A stretch of 64,000 nucleotides of DNA. Source: Streptomyces cirratus (GTDB lineage: Bacteria > Actinomycetota > Actinomycetes > Streptomycetales > Streptomycetaceae). The position numbers were made by a program, and so were the translations under genes. Positions 1-10,407 of the stretch are shown here, one piece after another. The stretch covers positions 248,001-312,000 of the forward strand of contig NZ_BMVP01000005.1 in NCBI RefSeq assembly GCF_014650775.1. Reading direction: 5' to 3'. The notes beneath the pieces were generated by a model, which was not told where the DNA came from, did no database searches, and worked only from the letters and a program-made list of their open reading frames with translations. Within the stretch, counting starts at the first letter, position 1. Each line of letters opens with the position of its first letter.

Positions 1-44
1 CCGCCCGGCCGGGCTCCGCTTGAGTCGCCGCGTCGGACGCGCCC

Positions 45-443
45 CTACGCCGGCTGGAGCAGGTCCCAGCGGTTGCCGTAGAGGTCCTGGAAGACGGCGA
101 CGGAACCGTACGTCTCGTGGCGCGGCTCCTCCAGGAAGCGGACGCCCTCGGCGGTCATCCGGGCGTGGTCGCCCGCGAAGTCGTCGGTGTAGAGGAAGAA
201 GCCGACGCGGCCGCCCGTCTGGTCGCCGACCCGGGAGCGCTGCGCTTCGTCCTTGGCCCGGGCCAGCAGCAGCGCCGATTCGGTGGCGCCGGGCGGACGG
301 ACCACGACCCAGCGCGAGCCGTCGGGCCGGGCGGTGTCCTCGGCGAGAGTGAAGCCGAGGGCGCGGGTGTAGAAGTCGATGGCCTCGTCGTAGTCGTGGA
401 CCACGAGGGCGGTGAGGGCGATGTGTGCGGACATGTCCCTCAT
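45..443 (-). CDS. VOC family (glyoxalase/bleomycin-resistance fold) protein
   Basis: A 132-residue single-module vicinal-oxygen-chelate protein. The N-terminal beta-alpha-beta unit reads 'VHDYDEAIDFYTRALGF', followed by a 'FFLYTDD' strand and the terminal 'DLYGNRWDLLQP' typical of the fold. These proteins bind a metal or a small ligand as dimers; the substrate cannot be told from sequence. The chosen ATG overlaps the lutC stop as TCAT on the plus strand (ATGA on the coding strand), so it is translationally coupled as the last gene of the lut operon. An internal ATG three codons later is possible. Its place after lutC suggests handling of an alpha-keto or aldehyde by-product, which is inference only. 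Confidence 0.85.
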   Translation of the reverse strand: MRDMSAHIALTALVVHDYDEAIDFYTRALGFTLAEDTARPDGSRWVVVRPPGATESALLLARAKDEAQRSRVGDQTGGRVGFFLYTDDFAGDHARMTAEGVRFLEEPRHETYGSVAVFQDLYGNRWDLLQPA

Positions 444-1123
444 TGTGCGGGTGGGTTGATCAGGACCACCTCCAGGGTACGGGGGCCGTGGACGCCCTCC
501 ACCCGGTCGAGCTCGATGTCGCTGGTGGCGGAGGGGCCGGAGATCCAGGTCAGCGGGCGGGTGGGGTCGAGGCGTTCGAGCGCCTGCGGGACGGAGTCCA
601 CCAGCTGGTCAGGGACGCGGACCACGCAGATGTGGTGGTCCGGGATCAGGGTGATCCGGCGCCGCCCCTGGTCGGGGCCGCCGTCCAGGACGATCGTGCC
701 GGTCTCGGCGACGGCGAGCGCGCAGCCCGTGACCACGCTGTCCACGGCGTCGAGCGCGTACGGGGTGGAGCCGGCCCGGTCCTCGACACGGACCGCCTGC
801 GCCGCGTCGAGCCAGGACGGGGGCAGGCCGGGCGGCACGAGCACGGTCCGGGCGCCCCGTTCGGCGAGCAGCGCGGCCAGGAGCGGCGCGAGGCCGTCCT
901 CGTCGGTGCGGTGGACCTTCGCGCGGTACTCGGCGAGGTTGGCGGCGAGCAGGTCAGCTGATTCGGCGGGTGTGCGGTCGCCGTGGACGCGGAGGTAGTC
1001 GCGGGGGATCCCGCCCTCGCCGGCGCCCGGCTCCCCCGGCGCCCGTCCGATCCCGCCCTCGCCGGCGCCCTGCTCCCCGAGGGCTCGCCTGATCCGGCCC
1101 AGTACCCGGTCCCTGCCGCTCAT
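440..1123 (-). CDS. lutC: LutC/YkgG family lactate utilisation protein
   Basis: This 227-residue protein is the third subunit of the LutABC L-lactate dehydrogenase complex, the iron-sulfur route from lactate to pyruvate in the cytoplasm. The LUD-domain signatures are visible ('GCALAVAETGTIVLDGG' and 'LIPDHHICVVR'). The start MSGRDRVLGRIRRAL was chosen because its ATG overlaps the lutB stop by ATGA. The first 40 residues hold a short duplicated segment (RRALGEQGAGEGGI followed by RAPGEPGAGEGGI), a small in-frame tandem repeat that is probably neutral. The stop overlaps the start of the VOC gene. Confidence 0.9.
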   Translation of the reverse strand: MSGRDRVLGRIRRALGEQGAGEGGIGRAPGEPGAGEGGIPRDYLRVHGDRTPAESADLLAANLAEYRAKVHRTDEDGLAPLLAALLAERGARTVLVPPGLPPSWLDAAQAVRVEDRAGSTPYALDAVDSVVTGCALAVAETGTIVLDGGPDQGRRRITLIPDHHICVVRVPDQLVDSVPQALERLDPTRPLTWISGPSATSDIELDRVEGVHGPRTLEVVLINPPAQ

Positions 1124-2604
1124 GCGCGTCCTCCCCGCTCCCTGGCCCACCAGTCGCGGAACGGTTCCCGCGGCGGCCGGGGCAGCTCGCGGCTGTCGGT
1201 CCAGGCGCGCCCCGGTCCCGGCAGCCGGCGGGGCCGCAGCCGCCGGGCACGGGACAGCAGCCGCTCCCCCGCGCGCAGCGCGCCGGGGCGTTCCAGCAGC
1301 AGCCGGGCGGCGCGCAGCGCGGCCCGTTCGGCGGTGTGGCCGCGCGCGGGCCGGATGCGTACGCGGATGCCCTCGCGGGTCGCCGGGCCGCCCTGGGCCA
1401 CGCGTTCGCGCAGGTGCAGGAGGACTTCGGGGATGTCGATGGCGACGGGGCACACCTCGTAGCAGGCGCCGCACAGCGTGGAGGCGTAGGGCAGCGAGGC
1501 GTCGATCTCCTCGTCGGTGCCCCGCAGTTGGGGGCTGAGGATCGCGCCGATGGGGCCGGGGTAGACGGAGCCGTAGGCATGGCCGCCGGCGCGCTCGTAG
1601 ACGGGGCAGACGTTCAGGCAGGCGGAGCAGCGGATGCAGCGCAGGGCTTGGCGGCCCACCTCGTCGGCGAGGGTGTCGGTGCGGCCGTTGTCGAGGAGGA
1701 CGAGGTGGAAGGCTGCGGGCCCGTCGCCGTCCGCCCCTTTCGACGGGCCCAGCCCGGTCCACATCGTGGTGTACGGGTTCATCCGTTCGGCGGTGGAGGA
1801 GCGCGGCAGCGTCTGGAGGAAGATCTCCAGGTCCCGGAAGGTCGGCACCACTTTTTCGATGCCCACGACGGAGATGAGGGTCTCGGGCAGGGTCAGGCAC
1901 ATCCGTCCGTTGCCCTCGGACTCGAAGACGACCATCGTGCCCGTCTCGGCGACCATGAAGTTGGCCCCCGAGACGGCGACTTTGGCGTGCAGGAACTTCT
2001 CGCGCAGGTGCAGTCGGGCCGCTTCGGCCAGTTCTCGCGGGTCGTCGCCCAGCCCGTCGGGGGCCGGCCGCCCCCAGCGGCCCATCTCGGTGCGGAAGAC
2101 CTCGCGGATCTCGGCGCGGTTGAGGTGGATGGCCGGGACGAGGATGTGTGAGGGCCGGTCGTGGCCCATTTGCACGATGAGTTCGGCCAGGTCGGTCTCG
2201 TACGCGGCGATCCCCGCCGCTTCCAGCGCCTCGTTGAGGCCGATCTCCTGGGTGGCCATCGACTTGACCTTGACGACTTCCCGCTCGCCGGTGGCCAGCA
2301 CCAGCGCGGTCACGATCCGGTTGGCCTCGGCCGCGTCCGCCGCCCAGTGCACGGTGCCGCCGGCGGCGGTGACCGCGGCCTCCAGTCGCAGCAGGTAGTG
2401 GTCGAGGTGGCGCAGGGTGTGGTCCTTGACGGCCTTGCCCGCCGCGCGCAGCCGGTCCCAGTCGGCCAGTTCGGAGACGGCGCGGGCCCGTTTGTCGCGG
2501 ATGGTGTGCGTGGCGCGGCGGAGGTTGGCGCGCAGCACGTCGTCCCGTACGGCTTCCCGGGCGGCGGCGGGGAAGGCGGGCATGCCGAGGTGGGTGGCCG
2601 TCAT
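1120..2604 (-). CDS. lutB: LutB, iron-sulfur/LUD-domain lactate utilisation protein
   Basis: A 494-residue LutB. An N-terminal LUD domain ('KVKSMATQEIGLNEALE', 'VSGANFMVAETGTMVVFESEGN') is followed by two 4Fe-4S ferredoxin motifs, 'CIRCSACLNVCPVY' and 'CGACYEVCPVAIDIP', then an arginine-rich C-terminal tail. It carries electrons in the LutABC complex that oxidises lactate. The start MTATHLG was taken because its ATG overlaps the lutA stop (ATGA); the open frame continues upstream only as out-of-family, arginine-rich sequence. Length fits the family. Confidence 0.93.
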   Translation of the reverse strand: MTATHLGMPAFPAAAREAVRDDVLRANLRRATHTIRDKRARAVSELADWDRLRAAGKAVKDHTLRHLDHYLLRLEAAVTAAGGTVHWAADAAEANRIVTALVLATGEREVVKVKSMATQEIGLNEALEAAGIAAYETDLAELIVQMGHDRPSHILVPAIHLNRAEIREVFRTEMGRWGRPAPDGLGDDPRELAEAARLHLREKFLHAKVAVSGANFMVAETGTMVVFESEGNGRMCLTLPETLISVVGIEKVVPTFRDLEIFLQTLPRSSTAERMNPYTTMWTGLGPSKGADGDGPAAFHLVLLDNGRTDTLADEVGRQALRCIRCSACLNVCPVYERAGGHAYGSVYPGPIGAILSPQLRGTDEEIDASLPYASTLCGACYEVCPVAIDIPEVLLHLRERVAQGGPATREGIRVRIRPARGHTAERAALRAARLLLERPGALRAGERLLSRARRLRPRRLPGPGRAWTDSRELPRPPREPFRDWWARERGGRA

Positions 2605-3386
2605 CGCGGGTGCTTCCCCTCCGTCGTGGTGGCCGCCTCGTCCGTCGACGCCAGGATCTCGGCGATGTGCAGGGTCCTCAGGGGGGCGCCGGCCCGGCGG
2701 AGCGTTCCGTCGAGGTGGGCGAGGCAGGAGTTGTCCGCGCCGCAGAGCACCTCGGCGCCGGTGGCGCGGGCGGCACGGACCTTGTCGGCGCCCATCGCGG
2801 CGGACACGTCGGGGTTCTTGACGGCGAAGGTGCCGCCGAACCCGCAGCACTCCTCGGCGCCGGGCAGTTCGATCAGGTCCAGGCCCCGGACGGCGGCCAG
2901 GAGCCGCCGGGGGCGGTCGCCGAGCCCGAGGGCGCGCAGGCCGTGGCAGGAGGGGTGGTAGGTGACGGTGTGGGGGAAGTACGCGCCGACGTCGGTCACT
3001 CCGAGGACGTCGACCAGGAATTCGGTCAGCTCGTACACGCGCGGTACGAGGCCGGCCGCGAGGTCCGCCAGCTCGTTTCCGCGTCCCTCGGCCGCCGCCC
3101 GGGCGCCGATGCGGGGGTAGTGCTCGCGGATCATGGCGACGCAGGAGCCCGAGGGGGCGACCACGTACGGGTAGCCGGCGAAGGCCCGCGCCGTGCGGCG
3201 CAGCAGCGGCTCGCTTTCGTACCGGTAGCCGGTGTTGTACTGGGGCTGACCGCAGCAGCTCTGCGCGGCCGGGAAGTCCACGTCCACGCCGAGCCGCTCC
3301 AGCAGGCGCACGACGGCGACCCCGGTGCGCGGGTACAGGGCGTCGTTGACGCAGGTGACGAACAGGGCGGCACGCATGACGGGCAC
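2601..3386 (-). CDS. lutA: LutA, (Fe-S)-binding CCG-domain protein
   Basis: A 261-residue protein with the two cysteine-rich CCG domains of LutA/GlpC: 'SCCGQPQYNTGY' near residue 45 and 'ECCGFGGTFAVKNPD' near residue 180. It is the first gene of the lutABC-VOC operon, in which all three junctions are ATGA overlaps. The ATG three codons downstream (MRAALFVTCVND) is an equally good start by family alignment. Only 9 to 18 nt separate it from the divergent cobF-like gene, so its promoter must lie inside the neighbouring reading frame. Confidence 0.92.
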   Translation of the reverse strand: MPVMRAALFVTCVNDALYPRTGVAVVRLLERLGVDVDFPAAQSCCGQPQYNTGYRYESEPLLRRTARAFAGYPYVVAPSGSCVAMIREHYPRIGARAAAEGRGNELADLAAGLVPRVYELTEFLVDVLGVTDVGAYFPHTVTYHPSCHGLRALGLGDRPRRLLAAVRGLDLIELPGAEECCGFGGTFAVKNPDVSAAMGADKVRAARATGAEVLCGADNSCLAHLDGTLRRAGAPLRTLHIAEILASTDEAATTTEGKHPR

Positions 3387-3395
3387 AATAGCGGC
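3384..3395 (+). promoter_or_regulatory. Probable -10 element for a leaderless cobF transcript
   Basis: CACAAT lies six bases before the GTG start of cobF and no Shine-Dalgarno sequence is present. This is the arrangement of Streptomyces leaderless promoters (consensus TANNNT, 6-7 nt from the start codon). The element falls inside the very short lutA-cobF divergent gap. No convincing -35 box was seen. Confidence 0.45.
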
Positions 3396-4148
3396 GTGAA
3401 GAAGTTCTCAGTGATCGGCATAGGCGCGGGCGACCCGGACCACCTGACCCTCCAGGCGGTCAAGGCGATCGGTGCCACGGACGCGTTCCTCATCCTGGAG
3501 AAGGGCGAGGAGAAGGCGGACCTCACGGGGCTGCGGCGGGCGATGCTCGAAGCACACGCCCGTCCGGGCCACCGGCTCGTGGAGGGGCGGGACCCGGACC
3601 GCGACCGGACGCCGGCGGACTACGCCCCGACGGTGGACGGCTGGCGCAGCGCGCGGGCCGCCATCTTCGAGCGGTTCATCGCCGAGGACCTCGCGGACGG
3701 GGAGACGGGCGCGTTCCTGGTCTGGGGCGACCCGTCGCTGTACGACTCCACCCTCGCGATCCTGGACGAGGTGCTGGAGCGGGGACGGGTCGCCTTCGAA
3801 CACGAGGTGGTTCCGGGCATCAGCAGCATCTCCTCACTGCTGGCCCGGCACCGCACCAACTTGAACCGGGTCGGGCGGCCGGTCCAGATCACCACCGGCC
3901 GGCGGCTGGCCGAGGGCTGGCCGCAGGACGTGGACGACGTGGTGGTGATGCTGGACGCGCGGCACGCCTTCACCGCCCACCTGGACCAGGACCTCTTCAT
4001 CTACTGGGGCGCCTACGTCGGCACGCCGGACGAGATCCTGGTGTCGGGGAAGCTGGCGGAGGTCGCGGGCCGGATCGAGGAGCTGCGGACCGAGGCCCGG
4101 GCCCGCAAGGGATGGATCATGGACACCTACCTGCTGCGGCGCGGCTGA
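3396..4148 (+). CDS. cobF: Precorrin-6A synthase (deacetylating), CobF-like
   Basis: A 250-residue SAM-dependent tetrapyrrole methylase. It starts with 'VKKFSVIGIGAGDPDHLTLQAVKAI', the GIGxGDPDxLT signature of cobalamin C-methyltransferases, and has 'GDPSLYDSTLAIL', 'VVPGISSISSLLA' and 'WGAYVGTPDEIL' in the expected order. CobF catalyses C1 methylation with loss of the acetyl group in aerobic B12 synthesis. No other cobalamin gene is adjacent, so it stands alone here. The GTG start was chosen because it begins the conserved domain and follows a -10-like element directly. Confidence 0.88.
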   Translation: MKKFSVIGIGAGDPDHLTLQAVKAIGATDAFLILEKGEEKADLTGLRRAMLEAHARPGHRLVEGRDPDRDRTPADYAPTVDGWRSARAAIFERFIAEDLADGETGAFLVWGDPSLYDSTLAILDEVLERGRVAFEHEVVPGISSISSLLARHRTNLNRVGRPVQITTGRRLAEGWPQDVDDVVVMLDARHAFTAHLDQDLFIYWGAYVGTPDEILVSGKLAEVAGRIEELRTEARARKGWIMDTYLLRRG

Positions 4149-4151
4149 GGC

Positions 4152-5333
4152 TCACCGCCCGAGGTGGGCGGGGAACTCGGCGGCGAGGCGTTCGTACTCC
4201 TCGGGGCGGGTGTAGAGCTGCCCGCAGACCCGGATGCCGCCGCCGCCGGGCCACGGCCAGATCAGCACCCTGATGCGCAGCTCCCGCGCGATCCGCTCGC
4301 GCAGCTCCCGGGCGCTTTCCGGGGTTTCGGCGATGCCGGGCGGCAGCCGCAGGGCGCGCATGCCGAGTCCCGCCGCGTACGGGAGCGGGGTGAGCCCGGG
4401 GAGTTCGGCGAGCAGGGCCGCGCCGTAGGCGGCGAGGGTGCTGTTGTGGGCCCGTACCTTGGCGGCGTCGAGCCGGTCCAGGAGGTCCAGTCCCTCGGGG
4501 GCGGCGAGCCATCCGGTGTAGTCGGCGGTCGCCCGGTTCTCGACGGAGCGGGGGAAGCCGTCGCCGTCCTCCCAGGAGGGCACCAGTGCCCTGATGCGGC
4601 CCCGGTGGCGGGGGGCGACGGCGAGGAGGGCGCTGCCGGAGGGGGCGTAGCCCCACTTGTGCAGGTTGCCGAACCAGAAGTCGGCGCCGCCCGCGAGGGG
4701 GTCGGCGAGCATGCCGGGGGCGTGGGCGCCGTCGACGACGGTGGTGACGCCCCGGGCGGCCAGGTCGGCGAGGAGCTCCGGGGTCGCGATGAGGCGGGCG
4801 GTGGGCGAGCTGATCTGGTCGAGCAGCGCCACCTTGGTGCGGGGTGTCAGGCCGGCCAGGACGGCTTCGCGGACGGCGTCCTCGTCGGGCAGGTCCGGGT
4901 CCAGCGCGACGGTGGTGACGGGGGCCCGGCGGGCGGCGGCCGCGACCACCGTTCCGTAGCCGTGGTCGGTGACCAGGATCTCGTCGCCGTCGGCGAGTTC
5001 GATGGCGTTCAGCGCGAGGTTGGCGCCTTCGGTGGCGTTGGAGATGAACGCGAGCCCGTCGGGGTCGGCCCCCAGGTGCGCGGCGACCCTGCCGCGGGCG
5101 GCGGCGATCCGGTCGGCCACGTCGACGAAGAAGGCGTCGGGGTCTGTGTGCACCTCCTCCAGCAGCGTCGCCTGGACCTCCTGGACGGCGAGGGGCACGG
5201 CGCCGAACGAGCCGTGGTTGAGGTGGGCGATCGCCGGGTCGAGGCGGAAGAGCTGCGGCCCGCCCGGGAACGCCGAGGGGCGGGTCGGTGCGGCGGTCGG
5301 CGCGCTCTTCGGGTCGGTGGTCGGCTGGGTCAC
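4152..5333 (-). CDS. Class V aminotransferase / isopenicillin-N epimerase-like PLP enzyme
   Basis: A 393-residue fold-type I PLP enzyme. Visible are 'HLNHGSFGAVP' at the N-terminus, 'ATEGANLAL' (phosphate-binding turn), 'VVDGAHAPGML' (the Asp that contacts the pyridine nitrogen) and 'FGNLHKWGYAPSG', whose Lys should form the Schiff base. This combination fits the isopenicillin-N epimerase / cysteine desulfurase-like subgroup; substrate unknown. The GTG start follows a strong ribosome site (GGAGGAGC, positions 5337-5344). It is convergent with cobF, three bases apart. No beta-lactam genes are nearby, so an epimerase role is not supported by context. Confidence 0.82.
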   Translation of the reverse strand: MTQPTTDPKSAPTAAPTRPSAFPGGPQLFRLDPAIAHLNHGSFGAVPLAVQEVQATLLEEVHTDPDAFFVDVADRIAAARGRVAAHLGADPDGLAFISNATEGANLALNAIELADGDEILVTDHGYGTVVAAAARRAPVTTVALDPDLPDEDAVREAVLAGLTPRTKVALLDQISSPTARLIATPELLADLAARGVTTVVDGAHAPGMLADPLAGGADFWFGNLHKWGYAPSGSALLAVAPRHRGRIRALVPSWEDGDGFPRSVENRATADYTGWLAAPEGLDLLDRLDAAKVRAHNSTLAAYGAALLAELPGLTPLPYAAGLGMRALRLPPGIAETPESARELRERIARELRIRVLIWPWPGGGGIRVCGQLYTRPEEYERLAAEFPAHLGR

Positions 5334-5478
5334 GTTGCTCCTCCGGGACGGCGGCGGGCGGTGGCGGGCGGTGGGGACGGCGGCGGGTGGCGGGCGGTGG
5401 GGCGGTCCTGCGGAGCATGCGGGCGTCTGCGAGCGGTCCGCCAGGGCCAATTCCGCCAGTGTGGCCGGGCCCCCGGTC

Positions 5479-7158
5479 CTACTCCCGTCCGCTGGTCGCC
5501 GCGTAGTACTGGAGGTCCTGCACGTCCACCGTCCGGTCCACCGGGTAGGGCAGTTCCACCTCCGCCACCGCGCGGCCGTCCCGGACCACGCGGGCCGAAC
5601 TCGTGCCCGGTTTCAGGGGCAGCAGCTCGCAGTGGAGGCCCGCGGGCGACTCGTACGCGCCCTGGACGGAGCCCACGGTCGTACGGACCGCCGCGGGCTC
5701 CGTGAGGAAGCTGAGCACCTCCACCGTGTCGCGCGGGGCGGCGCTGCCCTTGCGGGGCGCCATCACCAGCGACTGCCCGCCGGTGGGGCCGGCGGAGGCG
5801 AACTGGGTGCGCGCCGTGAGGTAGAGGGTGTCCCGCACGATCCGGGGCGGGCTGCCGGTCTTGAACCGGGTCAGGTAGTAGGAGGTCAGGTCCAGGTACG
5901 CGTACCCGTTGTGGAGGGAGGGCGCGAACTGGGTGCCCTCCGAGTAGTCGTTCCAGGTGGTCAGCTGCACCCAGTCGGCGCCGTCGTCGATGGCGTGCGT
6001 CCACGTCGAGCGGAGGGTGGCGGTATTGCCCGCCTCGTCGTAGACGCCCTGGTTGGGGCGGCTGTCCTGGACGGATACGGGCTGCATCCAGATCTTGCCC
6101 GCCTGGTGGGCCCGGTGCACCTCGGCGGTGGTGCCCTCCTGGCCGACGTAGCTGCGGGTGCCCCATTCGGAGAAACCGTGGCTGATCGGGGCGAACGCCG
6201 CGTGGTTCGCGTCGAAGTCGAGGAAGAGCGGGACGAGGGCGGTGCGGACGCCGTGGCGGGATTGCAGGGAGTCCATGACCCGCGACCACCAACCGGCGCT
6301 CTTGGCCTCCGCCTTGAAGGGCGACACCACGAGGCGCCCGTCACCGAGCCGGTGCGCGGCGGGGTGGGCGGCCAGGGCGGCGAGGGCGTCGGCGAGCACC
6401 GCCGGGTCGTCGGACGGCAGGGCGGTCATGTCGGGCATCAGCATGATCTTGAAGGCGGGGTCCACCGAGTGGGCCGCGGTCATCAGCAGCTCGGCCCGGT
6501 CCCAGTTGCTCCCGGACAGCGACAACAGGTCGAGGGTGAACCCGTCGACGCCCGCGTCGCGGGCGGTGCGCACCTCCTGCCGGAGGTTGGCGTACTCCCA
6601 GTCGCCGGACTTGGGCGGCACGGGCAGCGGGCGGTCGCGCAGCAGGCCGCCGTAGCGCTGGTGCTTTCCGTTCTCGCCCGCGGGGTTGAGGTAGTTGCGG
6701 GTGTAGTAGTCGGCCTCGGCGCTCGCGTTGTCGAGGGAGAGCGGGTACGGCGTGAAGTAGTGCGCGAACACCAGCTTCTTGCCCGCGGCACCGGAGCGCA
6801 GCGCGGCCGGCGCCGGCAGGTCGAAGGGCAGCGCCCCGGTCGGGCGGGGCGCGCCGGTGTCGACCTCGGCGCGCGGCATCGCCTTCTGCGGGGCTGCGCT
6901 GCTCGGGGCGCTGCTGTGGCTCGGAGTGGGGGCGGCGGCGGGGCCGCCGGGCGAGGGGCCGCCCGTGGCGGGCGCGGAACGTTCCTGGAGGGCCTCGGCG
7001 GTGAAGGGGTCCCAGGCGATACCGGTCGCGGCGCAGACGCCGACGAGCAGGAAGAGCGAGAGCAGGAGCACCAGGAGGGGTCTGCGCCCCCGGAAGCGGG
7101 GCCGGCGCCGGTGCGAGGAGGGCCGCGCCGTCCGCTGTGCCCGCCGGTCCGCGTTCAT
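5479..7158 (-). CDS. GH71 endo-1,3-alpha-glucanase family hydrolase, membrane anchored
   Basis: A 559-residue protein. A basic N-terminus and one hydrophobic segment (about residues 28-47) precede a Pro/Ser/Ala-rich linker to about residue 115. The catalytic region shows GH71 (mutanase) features: 'LVFAHYFTPYPLSLDN', 'AGVDGFTLDLLSL', 'IMLMPDMTALPSDDPA' and 'TTWNDYSEGTQFAPS'. GH71 enzymes cut alpha-1,3-glucan, found in fungal walls and dental biofilm. No AxA cleavage site is obvious after the hydrophobic segment, so it may stay anchored. The ATG was chosen 14 codons inside the open frame because GGGAGGGG precedes it. Confidence 0.85.
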   Translation of the reverse strand: MNADRRAQRTARPSSHRRRPRFRGRRPLLVLLLSLFLLVGVCAATGIAWDPFTAEALQERSAPATGGPSPGGPAAAPTPSHSSAPSSAAPQKAMPRAEVDTGAPRPTGALPFDLPAPAALRSGAAGKKLVFAHYFTPYPLSLDNASAEADYYTRNYLNPAGENGKHQRYGGLLRDRPLPVPPKSGDWEYANLRQEVRTARDAGVDGFTLDLLSLSGSNWDRAELLMTAAHSVDPAFKIMLMPDMTALPSDDPAVLADALAALAAHPAAHRLGDGRLVVSPFKAEAKSAGWWSRVMDSLQSRHGVRTALVPLFLDFDANHAAFAPISHGFSEWGTRSYVGQEGTTAEVHRAHQAGKIWMQPVSVQDSRPNQGVYDEAGNTATLRSTWTHAIDDGADWVQLTTWNDYSEGTQFAPSLHNGYAYLDLTSYYLTRFKTGSPPRIVRDTLYLTARTQFASAGPTGGQSLVMAPRKGSAAPRDTVEVLSFLTEPAAVRTTVGSVQGAYESPAGLHCELLPLKPGTSSARVVRDGRAVAEVELPYPVDRTVDVQDLQYYAATSGRE

Positions 7159-7331
7159 CCGCCGCCCCTCCCGGAATATGCCCCGTGCGCGGGGCTGCAC
7201 AGCAGTAGAGCCGATTCCCGGCGCCCGGACAACCGTTCGCGGACGACCGGCCCGCCGCGCGTACGTCGCGGGGACCAGGGCCCCTACGCCGACCGCAGGG
7301 CCGCGCCTGCGGCGCGGGCCCGGACACGGGA

Positions 7332-7365
7332 CCGCCCCGGCCGGGCACTGGGCCGGCCGGGGCGG
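7332..7365 (-). terminator. Terminator after isocitrate dehydrogenase
   Basis: A perfect 12-bp inverted repeat (CCGCCCCGGCCG at 7332-7343 and its complement at 7354-7365) with a 10-nt loop sits 22 bp beyond the icd stop. It has no U-tract, as is usual in Streptomyces. Confidence 0.7.
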
Positions 7366-7387
7366 AACGCGCGGAACGCGGGGGTGA

Positions 7388-9610
<2,223 letters not shown>

Positions 9611-9742
9611 CGGATGCTCCGCTCCACAGTCTGCGTCTCTCGTCTGCAACATTGCTCGACATCAAGATATCTCGTGATCGGGCCGGTCCGGACAGCCCCC
9701 CGGCCGCAAGGTCGCGAGAGACATGTCACCAGGCGCGCGAAA

Positions 9743-9779
9743 GCGCCGCCTCCGGTCGGTTCGTGACCGGAGGCGGCGC
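9743..9779. terminator. Strong hairpin terminator between DUF805 gene and icd
   Basis: A 15-bp perfect stem (9743-9757 with 9765-9779) and a 7-nt loop lie 20 bp downstream of the DUF805 stop. It should stop DUF805 transcription before icd. Confidence 0.75.
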
Positions 9780-9798
9780 CGGGAGGGGACGGTGCGGA

Positions 9799-10155
9799 TC
9801 AGGCGGCGACGACCTGCTTGGGGTCCTCCCCGTACTGGTTCGCGCCCCGGTTCCCTTCGGTGGCCATGAGGATGATCATCCAGATCCCCCCGATGAAGGG
9901 GATCAGGCTGATGAGGTACCACCAGCCCGACTTGCCGGTGTCGTGCAGCCGGCGGACGGAGACGCCCAGGCTGGGCAGGAAGACGGCGAGGGTGTAGATC
10001 CAGGTGATGACGGGGTAGCTGTCGAGCGCGAAGTCGATGACCATCAGGACGACGACGACCGGGATGTTCCACAGGACGAACATCCAGTACTCCTGCCGGC
10101 GGGCCCGGCCGTCGAAGTCGGCGTAGCGCTTGAGTACGTCCGTGTAGTAGTGCAC
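9799..10155 (-). CDS. DUF805 family membrane protein
   Basis: A 118-residue inner-membrane protein with the DUF805 pattern: 'YADFDGRARRQEYWMFVL', three hydrophobic helices, and 'PSLGVSVRRLHDTGKSGWWYLI'. The function of the family is unknown. The GTG start is preceded by GGGGGGA. It is a monocistronic unit bounded by the strong hairpin downstream. Confidence 0.88.
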   Translation of the reverse strand: MHYYTDVLKRYADFDGRARRQEYWMFVLWNIPVVVVLMVIDFALDSYPVITWIYTLAVFLPSLGVSVRRLHDTGKSGWWYLISLIPFIGGIWMIILMATEGNRGANQYGEDPKQVVAA

Positions 10156-10340
10156 GGGTCCCCCCAGGGAACGGATTCGGCCACTCCTCCCGCAGGAGCG
10201 GCCACAGGCCGGACTTATGCCCTCCTTATGGCGCTCTCAAGCCATTCGAGAGCCGGAAGCTACCCGGATTCCCTTACGGTGACGGGGAGTTGACGCTTCC
10301 GTGACCAAAGGCTGCGGTCCGCCGGACGGCGCGGTGGAAG

Positions 10341-10400
10341 TGACGGAACCCTTACGGCGGCGCGCGGCGGGGGCCGGCGGCGCGGCGGACTCCGTAGCGT
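10341..10400 (+). promoter_or_regulatory. Candidate response-regulator site and leaderless promoter of the epimerase gene
   Basis: TGACGG (10341-10346) and TTACGG (10352-10357) are spaced exactly 11 bp, the pitch of OmpR-family direct repeats. TAGCGT (10395-10400) is a TANNNT -10 seven bases before the ATG, which has no Shine-Dalgarno. A related TTACGG-containing site occurs at the two other promoter regions of this block. Binding by the adjacent response regulator is inference. Confidence 0.5.
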
Positions 10401-10407
10401 CCGGTGC

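Noticed and set aside
3396..4148. Cobalamin biosynthetic cluster
   Set aside because: Only cobF is present; the flanking genes are lactate utilisation and a class V PLP enzyme.
4152..5333. Beta-lactam pathway gene (isopenicillin-N epimerase)
   Set aside because: Motifs fit the broad class V subgroup and no beta-lactam synthesis gene is nearby.
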